DNA from: an uncultured Collinsella sp.
Lineage (GTDB): Bacteria; Actinomycetota; Coriobacteriia; Coriobacteriales; Coriobacteriaceae
Direction of reading: 5' to 3'
NCBI GenBank assembly: GCA_902491345.1
Contig: CABUHI010000007.1
Span: forward strand, 1-64,000
Length of the DNA stretch: 64,000 nucleotides
In this document: positions 51,244 through 59,960 of the stretch, piece by piece
Layout: every line of letters begins with the position of its first letter
Numbering within the stretch: position 1 is the first letter of the stretch
Made by a program: the position numbers and the translations under genes
Notes under the pieces: model-generated
Seen by the model: the letters and a program-made list of their open reading frames with translations, nothing else
Told to the model about the DNA's origin: nothing
Database searches by the model: none

Positions 51244-51925
51244 AGGCGTGCTGTACGGGGTGGGTACGGGGCCTGGCGACCCCGAGCTTCTCACGATCAA
51301 GGCCGTCCGCACAATCGAATCGTGTCCGGTCATCGCCGCACCGCAGACGGCGGACGGGTTCATGGTCGCGCTCGACATCGTGCGCGGCGCCGTCGACCTT
51401 ACAGGCAAGACGGTGATCCCCGTTCGATTCTCGATGACGCACGACGTCGAGCGCCGCGCGGCCGAGCATGCCTCGCTTGTTCGCGAGCTTGTCGCGCACC
51501 TGGACGCGGCCCGCGACGTCGCGCTGCTGAACCTGGGGGACCCGAGCATCTACGCCACCTTCCAGCGCATAGCGCCCGACGTGCGCGCCCGCGGGTTCGA
51601 GGCGCGCGCCATTCCCGGCGTGCCGAGCTTCTGCGCGGTCGCCGCGGCGCTCGAGCGCGACCTCACGCCCGAGATGTCGTCGCCTCTGCACATCGTGCCC
51701 GGCGGCTACGACGACGTGCGCCGCGCAATCGGCTGGCCGGGGACGAAGGTGGTCATGAAGGCGCGCCGCTCGCTTGCGGACACGAAGCGCATCCTTCGCG
51801 AGGAGGGCGCCTTCGACGGTGCCGAGCTCGTAGAGGATTGTGGGCTTCCGGGCGAGCGTGTGTACCGCTCGCTCGACGATGTGCCCGATTGGGGCAGCTA
51901 CTTCTCGACGATGGTGGTGCGCTAG
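51236..51925 (+). CDS. cbiL: Cobalt-precorrin-2 C20-methyltransferase CbiL
   Basis: This 229-residue tetrapyrrole methylase adds the C20 methyl group. It shows VGTGPGDPELLTIKAVRTI, LLNLGDPSIYATFQRI and PGVPSFCAVAAAL, typical of CbiL/CobI. The ATG overlaps the end of cbiD; the stop directly abuts cbiG. Confidence 0.94.
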   Translation: MSKGVLYGVGTGPGDPELLTIKAVRTIESCPVIAAPQTADGFMVALDIVRGAVDLTGKTVIPVRFSMTHDVERRAAEHASLVRELVAHLDAARDVALLNLGDPSIYATFQRIAPDVRARGFEARAIPGVPSFCAVAAALERDLTPEMSSPLHIVPGGYDDVRRAIGWPGTKVVMKARRSLADTKRILREEGAFDGAELVEDCGLPGERVYRSLDDVPDWGSYFSTMVVR

Positions 51926-53059
51926 ATGAGGGTTTCCTGCATAGCGTTCACTGAGAGGGGGTATGCGTTGGCGGAGCGCACCGCACGCGCGCTTTCCGAT
52001 TGCGCGCAGACAGGTGAAGATGACCCTGGCTGGGACGTTTCCGTTTCGCGCGGGTTCGGCGAGGGGAAGGCCGACCTGCGCGCATGGACGGCGCTCGCGT
52101 GGGAAGCGTCGGACGCGCTTCTGTTCGTGGGCGCGGCGGGCATCGCCGTGCGGGCGATCGCGCCGCATGTCGCCTCGAAGGCAAACGATCCCGCGGTTGT
52201 GGCGATCGACGAGGCGGGGCGCTTTGCCGTCCCGCTTTTGTCGGGGCATTTGGGCGGTGCGAACGAGCTTGCGCAAACTGTGGCACGCGCGGCAGGGGCC
52301 ATCCCCGTCATCACCACGGCGACCGACGTCCGCGGCGTGTGGGCGGTGGATACGTGGGCGCGCCGTGCGGGGCTCGCCGTTTCGAATCCCGAGGCCATCA
52401 AGCGAGTGTCGGCGCGGCTGCTTTCTGGCGGGCGCGTGGCGCTCTATTCCGACATGCCGATTTCGGGACAACCGCCTGAGGGAGTTGACATTGCGTCCGA
52501 CCGCGCTCGGGCCGATATCGTCGTGTCGCCGTTTGCTGGCGCGAATGAAGGTGCGTCCGTTTGTGCGGCGGAGACAACGGGCAAGGTCGTGCCCGCCGGT
52601 GAGACGGGGAAGCCGGCGGGCGTGCGGGCGCAGGCGCCTGCGCCCGAGCCGCTTCGCCTTGTCGTGCCCTGCATCGTTGCGGGCATAGGGTGCCGTCGCG
52701 GTGCGTGCGCCGAAGCGATCGGGGAGGCGTTTCTTCTCGCGTGCGGGCAGGCGGGTATCTCGCCTTCGGCCGTGCGCAAGGCGGCGACGATCGACGTTAA
52801 GGCGCACGAGGAGGGTCTGCTCGCCTTCTGCCGCGCGCGCAATATTCCGCTTGCGACGTATTCCGCAGATGAGTTGTCGCAAGTCGAAGGCAGCGTTTCG
52901 CCATCTGATTTCGTGCGCGCGACGGTGGGGGTTGACAACGTGTGCGAGCGCGCGGCGCTCGCGGACGGGGGCAAACTTATCTTCCCGAAGCTCGCTCATG
53001 GCGGCGTGACCGTTGCGTTTTCCAAGGTAACTATCGAACTTTCGTTTAAGGAGCGGTGA
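51926..53059 (+). CDS. cbiG: Cobalt-precorrin-5A hydrolase CbiG
   Basis: CbiG opens the delta-lactone ring and releases acetaldehyde in the anaerobic route. The 377-residue protein has the three expected parts: an N-terminal domain (GAAGIAVRAIAPHVASK), a mid domain with LSGHLGGANELA and the C-terminal domain with GIGCRRGACAEAI. An Ala/Pro/Glu-rich linker of about 50 residues joins mid and C domains. There are no gaps to its neighbours; the stop overlaps the cbiH start (ATGA). Confidence 0.93.
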   Translation: MRVSCIAFTERGYALAERTARALSDCAQTGEDDPGWDVSVSRGFGEGKADLRAWTALAWEASDALLFVGAAGIAVRAIAPHVASKANDPAVVAIDEAGRFAVPLLSGHLGGANELAQTVARAAGAIPVITTATDVRGVWAVDTWARRAGLAVSNPEAIKRVSARLLSGGRVALYSDMPISGQPPEGVDIASDRARADIVVSPFAGANEGASVCAAETTGKVVPAGETGKPAGVRAQAPAPEPLRLVVPCIVAGIGCRRGACAEAIGEAFLLACGQAGISPSAVRKAATIDVKAHEEGLLAFCRARNIPLATYSADELSQVEGSVSPSDFVRATVGVDNVCERAALADGGKLIFPKLAHGGVTVAFSKVTIELSFKER

Positions 53060-53802
53060 TGGGAAAGCTCTTCGTGGTGGGGATCGGCCCGGGCGGCCCC
53101 GACGGCATGACGATTGCGGCCCGGCGCGCGCTCGAGGCGGCCGACATCGTTGTGGGGTACACGAAATACGTGGAGCTCGCGCTCGCCGCCGTGCCTGACG
53201 CGGCGCATCTCGCGACACCGATGATGCACGAGGTCGAACGGTGCCGCCTGGCGCTTTCGCGCGCGCAGAGCGGAGAAGCCGTGGCGCTCGTGTGCAGCGG
53301 TGACGCGGGCGTGTACGGCATGGCGAGCCCCGTGCTGGATCTTGCGGAGGACTACCCCGATGTAGACGTGGAAGTTATCGCCGGGGCCACCGCGGCTCAG
53401 AGCGGGTCGGCGGTGCTCGGCGCCCCGCTTGCCCACGACTTCGCGGTCGTGTCGCTCTCCGACCTGCTCACGCCATGGGAGGTCATCGAGCGCAGGCTCG
53501 CCGCCGTGGCGAGCGCCGACTTCTGCATCTGTTTGTACAACCCGCGCAGCAGAAAGCGCGCCGACAGGCTCTCACGCGCGGCGAAGATTATGCTCGAATG
53601 GAAGGCCCCCGACACGCTCTGCGGCTGGGTACGCAACATCGGGCGCGAGGGGCAGCAGTCGGGCATGTGCAGGCTCTCTGAGCTGGGGGAGATCGACGCC
53701 GACATGTTCACCACCGTGTTCGTCGGCAACGCGGACACGAAGCGCGTAGGCGGCCGTATGGTCACGCCGCGTGGGTATCGGGAGATTCCATGCGAAAGGT
53801 AA
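53059..53802 (+). CDS. cbiH: Cobalt-factor III C17-methyltransferase CbiH
   Basis: This 247-residue methylase performs ring contraction with C17 methylation. Motifs are VVGIGPGGPDGMTIAARRAL, CSGDAGVYGMASPVLD and the long family-specific CLYNPRSRKRADRL. The start was set at ATG 53059, preceded by AAGGAG; GTG 53056 is one codon earlier. It overlaps cbiET by 13 nt. Confidence 0.94.
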   Translation: MGKLFVVGIGPGGPDGMTIAARRALEAADIVVGYTKYVELALAAVPDAAHLATPMMHEVERCRLALSRAQSGEAVALVCSGDAGVYGMASPVLDLAEDYPDVDVEVIAGATAAQSGSAVLGAPLAHDFAVVSLSDLLTPWEVIERRLAAVASADFCICLYNPRSRKRADRLSRAAKIMLEWKAPDTLCGWVRNIGREGQQSGMCRLSELGEIDADMFTTVFVGNADTKRVGGRMVTPRGYREIPCER

Positions 53803-55139
53803 CGATCATCGGGGCGGGGCCCGGAAACCCCGACTTGCTCTCGCGCTCGGCGCTCGACGCGATCGGCATCGCCGACGTGGTCATCGGCGCTCATCGCGCG
53901 CTTGTCGGCATCGACGTGCCGCCCGACGTGGTGAGATGCGAGCTCGTGAAGACGGCGGACATCGTCGCCGCGCTCACCGATGCGGCGTCGTGGCAGCGCG
54001 CCGTGGTCGTGATGACGGGCGATGTGGGGCTGTTCAGCGGCGCGCGCCGCCTGGTGGAGGCGCTCTCCGGCGACGCGCAGGTGGACGTGCGCGTCATTCC
54101 CGGCATAAGCTCAGCGTCGTATCTCGCCGCGCGCCTCGCGCGTCCATGGCAGGATTGGCGCTTCGCGAGCGCTCACGGCGTGGCGTGCGATATCGTGGCC
54201 GAGGCCGAGCGCGCAGGTGAGCTCTTCCTCGTCACGTCGGGCGGGGAAGATCCCTCGCGGCTTTCGGGCGAGCTTGTGCAGGCGGGCTTCGGGGACGCGT
54301 GCGTGACGGTGGCCGAGCGCCTGTCGTACCCCGACGAGCGCATCACCTGCGCGACCGCAAGTGAAATCACAGGTCAGACGTTCGACGACTTGAACGTGAT
54401 GCTTATCGATTTCGCAGGCGGCGCCGGGTCGCCTGCGGGCTCTAGCGCAGCCTCCGAGGTGCCGGCCGGCGTGTCTGCGCCCGCGGCGGCTTCTTCCGCG
54501 GCGGACCCTGCGGGCGAATCCCGCGCCGCGAGTTCCCGCTGGCCGTACGCTTCCTCGGGCATTCCTGACGAGCTCTTCATCCGCGGCGACGTTCCTATGA
54601 CCAAGCAGGAGGTGCGCGCCGTCGCGCTCGCGAAGCTGCGCCTTACCGCGACCGACACCGTGTGGGACGTCGGCGCCGGCACGGGGAGCGTGTCGATCGA
54701 GGCGGCGCTCGTCGCGCGAGCGGGGTCGGTATGGGCGGTCGAGCGCAACGCGGCCGGCGTGCGGCTCATCCGAGAGAACGCGGATGCATTCGGGTGCGGC
54801 AACGTGCATGCGGTCCCCGGTGTCGCCCCCGAAGCGCTCGCGATACTGCCCGTCCCCGACGCCGTGTTCGTCGGCGGGAGCGCGGGCAAGCTTCCCTCCA
54901 TCGTGGAGGCGGCGCTCGAGAAGAACTCGCAGGTTCGCCTGTGCGTGCCATGCGTCACCGTTGAGACGCTCACCGAGGCGTGCGCGCTCCTCTCGGGTTC
55001 GCGCTTTAAGGGGTTCGAGGCGTGCCAGGTGTCGGCCGCCCGCGCCGAGGCTGTAGGCTCGCACCATCTCATGAAGGCGCAAAACCCCGTGTTCCTCGTC
55101 AGCGCGCGTGGTGCAGGTGGGGAAGGCGGCGCCCGGTGA
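53790..55139 (+). CDS. cbiET: Fused cobalt-precorrin-7 C5-methyltransferase / C15-methyltransferase (decarboxylating) CbiET
   Basis: This 449-residue fusion has the CbiE methylase at residues 1-205 (IIGAGPGNPDLLSRSALDAI, VMTGDVGLFSGARRL, PGISSASYLAARL), an Ala/Ser/Pro-rich linker, then CbiT at about 255-449. CbiT carries the SAM motif VWDVGAGTGSVSIEAAL and FVGGSAGKL. Together they methylate C5 and C15 and decarboxylate the C12 side chain. Such fusions (also called CobL) are common. It overlaps cbiA by 4 nt. Confidence 0.94.
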   Translation: MRKVTIIGAGPGNPDLLSRSALDAIGIADVVIGAHRALVGIDVPPDVVRCELVKTADIVAALTDAASWQRAVVVMTGDVGLFSGARRLVEALSGDAQVDVRVIPGISSASYLAARLARPWQDWRFASAHGVACDIVAEAERAGELFLVTSGGEDPSRLSGELVQAGFGDACVTVAERLSYPDERITCATASEITGQTFDDLNVMLIDFAGGAGSPAGSSAASEVPAGVSAPAAASSAADPAGESRAASSRWPYASSGIPDELFIRGDVPMTKQEVRAVALAKLRLTATDTVWDVGAGTGSVSIEAALVARAGSVWAVERNAAGVRLIRENADAFGCGNVHAVPGVAPEALAILPVPDAVFVGGSAGKLPSIVEAALEKNSQVRLCVPCVTVETLTEACALLSGSRFKGFEACQVSAARAEAVGSHHLMKAQNPVFLVSARGAGGEGGAR

Positions 55140-56518
55140 GCACGTCCATTCCGCGCTTTATGGTCGCTGCGCCCTCGAGCGGGAGCGGCAAGACGGTCGT
55201 AACGTGCGCGCTCCTGCGCGCGCTCGCGCGCCGCGGCCTTGCATGCGCGGCCTTCAAATGCGGCCCCGACTACATTGATCCGCTCTTTCATCGTCGCGTC
55301 GTGGGCGCGCGCTCGGGCAACTTAGACGGCTTCTTCACCGACGCCCCGACGCTGCGCGCCCTGCTCGCACGCGGCGCCGCGGGCGCGGATGTCGCGGTGC
55401 TCGAGGGGGTCATGGGCTTCTACGACGGCATGGCGCCCGGCGTGGCCGACGCGAGCAGCTACCAGGTTGCGTGCGACACGGAAACGCCGGTCGTTTTAGT
55501 GGTGAACGGGCGCGGGGCGTCTTTATCGCTCGCCGCCGTAATTCGCGGCATCGCCGAGTTCCTGCCTTGTGCGAACGTGCGCGGCGTCGTGCTGAATAAG
55601 ACGAGCGCCGCTGCCTGCGCCTACGCGGCGCCTGCGATCGAGAAGCACACGGGCGTCGCGGTTTTGGGTAATATTCCCGCCGACGAGGCGTTCTCGCTCG
55701 AAAGCCGGCATCTGGGGCTTGTGACCGCCGACGAGGTCGAGCAGCTCTCCGCGCGCATCGACAAGATGGCCGAGCTGGTGGAAAAGAGCGTCGACGTCGA
55801 CCGCTTGCTCGAAATAGCGGCGACGGCACCCGATATCCGCGAGGAACCTTACCGGTTGGAGCCGATCGCGGGAGCGCGGCCCATCGTCGCCGTCGCGCGT
55901 GACGAGGCGTTCTCGTTCTACTACGAGGAGAACCTGCGCGCGCTCGAGGACCTGGGTTGCGAGCTGGCCTTTTTCAGCCCCCTGTGTGATAGCGAGTTGC
56001 CCCGGGGGACAAGCGCCCTCTATCTGGGAGGCGGCTACCCGGAGCTCCATGTGCGGCAGCTCTCCGAGAACGCGCCGATGCGCGAGGCGGTGCGGCGCGC
56101 GGTGGAATCCGGCATGCCGACGGTCGCCGAATGCGGTGGGTTTCTGTACCTGCAGCGCGAAATCTCCGATAGCGAGGGGCGGCGCTGGCCTGTTGCGGGC
56201 GCCCTTGAGGGCGCAAGCGAGAACGGGGGAAGGCTGTCCCATTTCGGGTACGTGGAGCTCACTTCCCAACGCGACGGGCTCTACGGGCCGCGCGGCACAC
56301 GCATCCGCGCGCACGAGTTCCACTACTGGCAGTCCACCTGCCCGGGCGGCGACTTCTGGGCGCAGAAGCCCCGGCGCGACAAGGGCTGGCCGTGCATGAC
56401 GACCACCCCGTCCCTGGTTGCGGGCTTCCCGCATGTGTACTATCCTGCGAACCCCGACGTTGCGCGCGCGTTCGCGTCTGCCGCGGCGTCGTTCGCAGAG
56501 AGGAGACGGCATGGCTGA
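55136..56518 (+). CDS. cbiA: Cobyrinate a,c-diamide synthase CbiA
   Basis: CbiA amidates the a and c side chains of cobyrinate using glutamine and ATP. The 460-residue protein has the dethiobiotin-synthetase-like ATPase domain (SSGSGKTVVTCALLRALAR, then KCGPDYIDPLFH) and a C-terminal glutamine amidotransferase domain. The catalytic Cys is in VAECGGFLYL and the His in AHEFHYW. The start is GTG overlapping the cbiET stop (GTGA). It overlaps cobT by 8 nt. Confidence 0.94.
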   Translation: MSTSIPRFMVAAPSSGSGKTVVTCALLRALARRGLACAAFKCGPDYIDPLFHRRVVGARSGNLDGFFTDAPTLRALLARGAAGADVAVLEGVMGFYDGMAPGVADASSYQVACDTETPVVLVVNGRGASLSLAAVIRGIAEFLPCANVRGVVLNKTSAAACAYAAPAIEKHTGVAVLGNIPADEAFSLESRHLGLVTADEVEQLSARIDKMAELVEKSVDVDRLLEIAATAPDIREEPYRLEPIAGARPIVAVARDEAFSFYYEENLRALEDLGCELAFFSPLCDSELPRGTSALYLGGGYPELHVRQLSENAPMREAVRRAVESGMPTVAECGGFLYLQREISDSEGRRWPVAGALEGASENGGRLSHFGYVELTSQRDGLYGPRGTRIRAHEFHYWQSTCPGGDFWAQKPRRDKGWPCMTTTPSLVAGFPHVYYPANPDVARAFASAAASFAERRRHG

Positions 56519-57653
56519 AGCAACCGAAACCGCGCTTGCCTGTATCCGCGAGGAAGTCGAGCGCGCGTTCTCGTCGGCGCCGGGCGCCGTGCTCGAAGCC
56601 GCGCTCTCCCGGATCGCGCCCGCAGACGAGTGTGCCCGCGCCGCCGCGTACGCCGCGTGGGACTCCATCGCGCACCCCTTGGGGGGATTGGGCGACTTTG
56701 AAGACGCCGTCGCGTGCATCGCCGCGGCTCAGGGGAGCGCCGAGGTGGCCGAGTTTCCCCGTGCGCTCGCGGTATTCTTCTCCGACAACGGGGTCGTTGC
56801 CGAAGGCGTGTCGCAAAGCGGGCAAGACGTGACGCGAGCCGTCGCGCGCAACATGTGCGAGGGGGCCACGAGCGCCTGCCGCATGGCGGCGTTCGCGGGT
56901 GCCGAGGTCGTGCCCGTCGACGTGGGTATGGCCCGGGGCATAGAAGACGCGCGCATGGTGCGCGCGAACGTGCGGCGGGGGAGCGGCAACATCGCGCACG
57001 GCTCCGCCATGTCTCGCGATGGGGCCGTGCGCGCGATCGAGGTCGGAATCGCCGTCGCGTGCGGGCTTGCCCGCGCCGGCGTGCGCCTTCTCGCTGCGGG
57101 CGAGATGGGCATCGGCAACACGACCACCTCGGCGGCGGTGGCCGCAGTGCTCATCCGGGCGGACGCGCGGAGCCTCGTCGGGCGCGGCGCGGGGCTCTCG
57201 GACGCCTCGCTCGCGCGCAAGCGCGACGTGGTCGAGCGCGCTATCGACGCGAACTCGCCCGATCCCGCCGACCCGATCGACGTGCTCTCGAAGGTGGGCG
57301 GCTTCGACATCGCGGCGATGTGCGGCTTCTACCTGGGGGCCGCGGCCTCGAAGGTGCCGGCGCTCCTCGACGGGGTCATATCCTGCACGGCGGCCCTGTG
57401 CGCGGTGCGCCTGTGCCCCAACGCCTTGGGCTACCTCGTGGGCACCCACGCATCTAGCGAACCCGCAAGCCAGGAGCTCCTTCGCGAGCTCGGCATAAAG
57501 GCACCCCTCGTCGCAGGCATGCACTTGGGCGAGGGCGCGGGCGCCATGGCGTATCTGCCCCTTCTGGATTCGGCGCTGCGCGTGTACCGGGATGGGAAGA
57601 CGTTCACGGCGACTGGCATGGCTGCTTACGAGCATTTCGAGGCTGGGAAATGA
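56511..57653 (+). CDS. cobT: Nicotinate-nucleotide--dimethylbenzimidazole phosphoribosyltransferase CobT
   Basis: CobT activates the lower-ligand base to alpha-ribazole phosphate. The 380-residue protein has the motifs FFSDNGVVAEGVSQSG, GEMGIGNTTTSAAVAAVL and the catalytic Glu in HLGEGAGAMAYLPLLD. The identity of the base (DMB or another) is not given by sequence; no bluB or bza gene is in the window. The start ATG follows AGGAG. It overlaps cobU by 4 nt. Confidence 0.94.
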   Translation: MAEATETALACIREEVERAFSSAPGAVLEAALSRIAPADECARAAAYAAWDSIAHPLGGLGDFEDAVACIAAAQGSAEVAEFPRALAVFFSDNGVVAEGVSQSGQDVTRAVARNMCEGATSACRMAAFAGAEVVPVDVGMARGIEDARMVRANVRRGSGNIAHGSAMSRDGAVRAIEVGIAVACGLARAGVRLLAAGEMGIGNTTTSAAVAAVLIRADARSLVGRGAGLSDASLARKRDVVERAIDANSPDPADPIDVLSKVGGFDIAAMCGFYLGAAASKVPALLDGVISCTAALCAVRLCPNALGYLVGTHASSEPASQELLRELGIKAPLVAGMHLGEGAGAMAYLPLLDSALRVYRDGKTFTATGMAAYEHFEAGK

Positions 57654-58198
57654 CGGTGACGTTCGTTATCGGCGCCGCAGCGAGCGGCAAGAGCGCCTAT
57701 GCCGAGTCCCTGTGCCTCGGGCACGACGGCCCCCGCGTGTACCTGGCAACGATGGAGCCCTTCGGGGAAGAGGGCGCCCGCCGCATCGCGCGCCATCGGG
57801 CGCTGCGCGAGGGCAAGGGGTTTTCCACCCTCGAGCGCACGCATGACGTGGGCGCCGCAGCGTCCGGGCTTCCGTGCGGCTGCACGCTTCTTTTGGAGGA
57901 CGTGGGCAACCTGGTTGCGAACGAGCTCTTCGCGGAAGGCGGCTTGTCCCCACGTGACCCCGATGCTGCGGCGCGCGAGGTGCTCGGAGGCATCGAACGG
58001 CTCGCTCAGGCCGCTGCGCATACGGTGGTGGTCACCGTCGACGTGTTCGCCGATGGGATGCGCTACGATGAGGGGACCGAGGCATGGAGGCGCGCGCTCG
58101 CGCGCGTGAACGCGGGCGTGGCGGCGCTGGCCGACCGCGCAGTCGAAGTGGTATTCGGGATTCCCGTGTGGATGAAAGGCGAAGGACCTACAAGGTGA
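57650..58198 (+). CDS. cobU: Adenosylcobinamide kinase/guanylyltransferase CobU
   Basis: This 182-residue protein phosphorylates adenosylcobinamide and adds GMP. It has the P-loop GAAASGKS at residues 8-15 and the catalytic-histidine motif RIARHRALR near residues 44-52, with LEDVGNLVANELF as the Walker B region. The end FGIPVWMKG matches the CobU C-terminal strand. The stop overlaps the cobS start. A second, degenerate CobU-like domain is fused to CobC two genes later. Confidence 0.92.
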   Translation: MTVTFVIGAAASGKSAYAESLCLGHDGPRVYLATMEPFGEEGARRIARHRALREGKGFSTLERTHDVGAAASGLPCGCTLLLEDVGNLVANELFAEGGLSPRDPDAAAREVLGGIERLAQAAAHTVVVTVDVFADGMRYDEGTEAWRRALARVNAGVAALADRAVEVVFGIPVWMKGEGPTR

Positions 58199-58962
58199 AG
58201 ATAGCAGAGGCAATCGGCGCGGCGTTCGGAACGTTCTCGCGCATCCCCGTCCCGAAATCGGCCTGGACCGATTTCGGATCAACCCATGCGCTTGCCGCGT
58301 TTCCCCTGGTGGGCCTTGCGGAAGGCTTCCTCATGACGGCGTGGGGGTACGTGGCGAACCTGCTCGGCGTACCCGCGACCATCGTCGCGGCCGTGCTCGC
58401 GGCGCTGCCTGTGGCGGTGACGGGAGGCATCCACCTAGACGGGCTCTGCGACACCTCCGATGCGCTTGCAAGTTGGGCCCCGCGCGAGCGAAAGCTCGAG
58501 ATCATGCACGACCCGCGGGCGGGCGCCTTCGGGGTCATCGGTGTTGTCGTGTACCTTATTCTGCAGTTTTCCCTGTTCACCGCGCTGCCGCTTACGGCGG
58601 GGGCGTTCCTCGCGCTTCTGTGCTCGCTCGTGTTCTCCCGCGCGCTTTCGGGGCTCGCCGTAGAATGCTGGCCTGCCGCGCGGGCGGACGGCATGGCCGC
58701 GGGACTCTCGCCTGCTAAGAAGCGCGCGGCGATCGTCGTGCCGCTTTGCGCTTTCGCTGCGGCTTCGGCTGCAGGGATGGTCGCGTGCGCTCAGGCCGTC
58801 GGCGCCCTTATGGCGGTGGCGGGGCTTTTGGCGCTCGCGTGGTACCGTCATGTTGCCCTGTCCCGCTTCGGCGGGGTGACGGGGGATTTGGCCGGATGGT
58901 TTCTGCAATGGGCCGAGCTCGCGATGCTTGCCATGCTGGTGGCGGGGGGTATGCTCCTATGA
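58195..58962 (+). CDS. cobS: Adenosylcobinamide-GDP ribazoletransferase (cobalamin synthase) CobS
   Basis: CobS is an integral membrane enzyme joining adenosylcobinamide-GDP and alpha-ribazole(-phosphate). The 255-residue protein has several membrane segments and the signature GGIHLDGLCDTSDAL, then EIMHDPRAGAFGV and the later FGGVTGDLAG. The start is GTG in the overlap with cobU, behind AAGG. The stop overlaps the next gene (ATGA). Confidence 0.94.
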   Translation: MKIAEAIGAAFGTFSRIPVPKSAWTDFGSTHALAAFPLVGLAEGFLMTAWGYVANLLGVPATIVAAVLAALPVAVTGGIHLDGLCDTSDALASWAPRERKLEIMHDPRAGAFGVIGVVVYLILQFSLFTALPLTAGAFLALLCSLVFSRALSGLAVECWPAARADGMAAGLSPAKKRAAIVVPLCAFAAASAAGMVACAQAVGALMAVAGLLALAWYRHVALSRFGGVTGDLAGWFLQWAELAMLAMLVAGGMLL

Positions 58963-59960
58963 TTCTCGTGGTAGGCGGCGCGCATTCGGGGAAGAGGACC
59001 TTCGTGCGCGAAAAGCTCGGGTTCGCGGCGGACGATTTCGTCGACGCGGCGCAGCTTGCGGAGGGCGGCGTGCCCGCGGCTTTTGCCGGCCGTGTCGCGT
59101 ACCGTGCTGAGGAACTCGTACGCGCGCTCGACGCTGACCGGGCGCTCGAGCGGCTGATCGGCTTCGACGCGGTGATTCTGCCCTTGGTCGGCTCGGGGGT
59201 CGTCCCCATGCGTGCGGAAGACGCCCAATGGCGCGAGCGCGCGGGGCGCCTGGGATGCGCGCTTGCTGCGCGCGCCGACGTCGTCGTGCGCATGACGTGC
59301 GGGATTCCCCAGGTCATCAAAGGAAACCTTGCCGATGCGCCTCGAGGGACGCAGGGCGCGGGCGCGCCTTTGGAAGTCGTCTTCGTGCGCCATGGTGCCA
59401 CGGCGGGCACGGAAGACCATCGCTACAGCGGGGCGGGCACCGACGAGCCCCTGTCGAGCGCGGGCGAGCGCGCTTTGCGCGAGCTCGCGTGCGATCGTGA
59501 CGTGTTCCGTGTTATCACGAGCGGCATGGCCCGCACCGACCAGACGGCACGCATCCTCTTCCCGAATGCGGAGCTTATGGCATGCCCCGGTCTGCGCGAG
59601 ATGGATTTCGGTGACTTCGAGGGGCGAAGCGCCGCCGAGCTTAAAGCGGATGCGCGCTACCGCGCCTGGGTAGACTCCTGGTGCGAGACGCGGTGCCCGC
59701 ATGGCGAGGGCAAGAGCGATTTCACCCGCCGCGTCGTCGCGGCGTTTCGGGAGGCGTGCGAATCGGAGCGCGCCCAGGGGAGTGGGCGCGCCGTCTTCGT
59801 CGTTCACGCGGGTACCGTGAAAGCGCTGCTTTCCGAGCTTGCTGTCCCGAAAATGGAATACTTCGACGTGCATACCGAGCCGGGCGGCGCATGGGCCGCC
59901 ACCTGGGATGGGCGCTGCCTTCGCGACGTTCGCCCCGCTTCGGGGGGCGATGCCCGGTGA
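58959..59960 (+). CDS. CobU-like P-loop domain fused to histidine phosphatase (alpha-ribazole phosphatase CobC-like)
   Basis: This 333-residue two-domain protein begins with a CobU-like segment: P-loop VVGGAHSGKR (about residues 4-13), then LVGSGVVPMRAEDAQWRERA and CGIPQVIKG around residue 125. It lacks the R-I-x-x-H motif that carries the guanylylated His in CobU. Residues about 138-325 form a histidine phosphatase domain with FVRHGAT and the later FVVHAGTVKALL, matching alpha-ribazole-5'-phosphate phosphatase CobC. The phosphatase half likely completes alpha-ribazole synthesis; the N-terminal half may bind nucleotide, serve as a membrane-complex adaptor or be vestigial. It overlaps cobS and cbiB. 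Confidence 0.82.
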   Translation: MILVVGGAHSGKRTFVREKLGFAADDFVDAAQLAEGGVPAAFAGRVAYRAEELVRALDADRALERLIGFDAVILPLVGSGVVPMRAEDAQWRERAGRLGCALAARADVVVRMTCGIPQVIKGNLADAPRGTQGAGAPLEVVFVRHGATAGTEDHRYSGAGTDEPLSSAGERALRELACDRDVFRVITSGMARTDQTARILFPNAELMACPGLREMDFGDFEGRSAAELKADARYRAWVDSWCETRCPHGEGKSDFTRRVVAAFREACESERAQGSGRAVFVVHAGTVKALLSELAVPKMEYFDVHTEPGGAWAATWDGRCLRDVRPASGGDAR

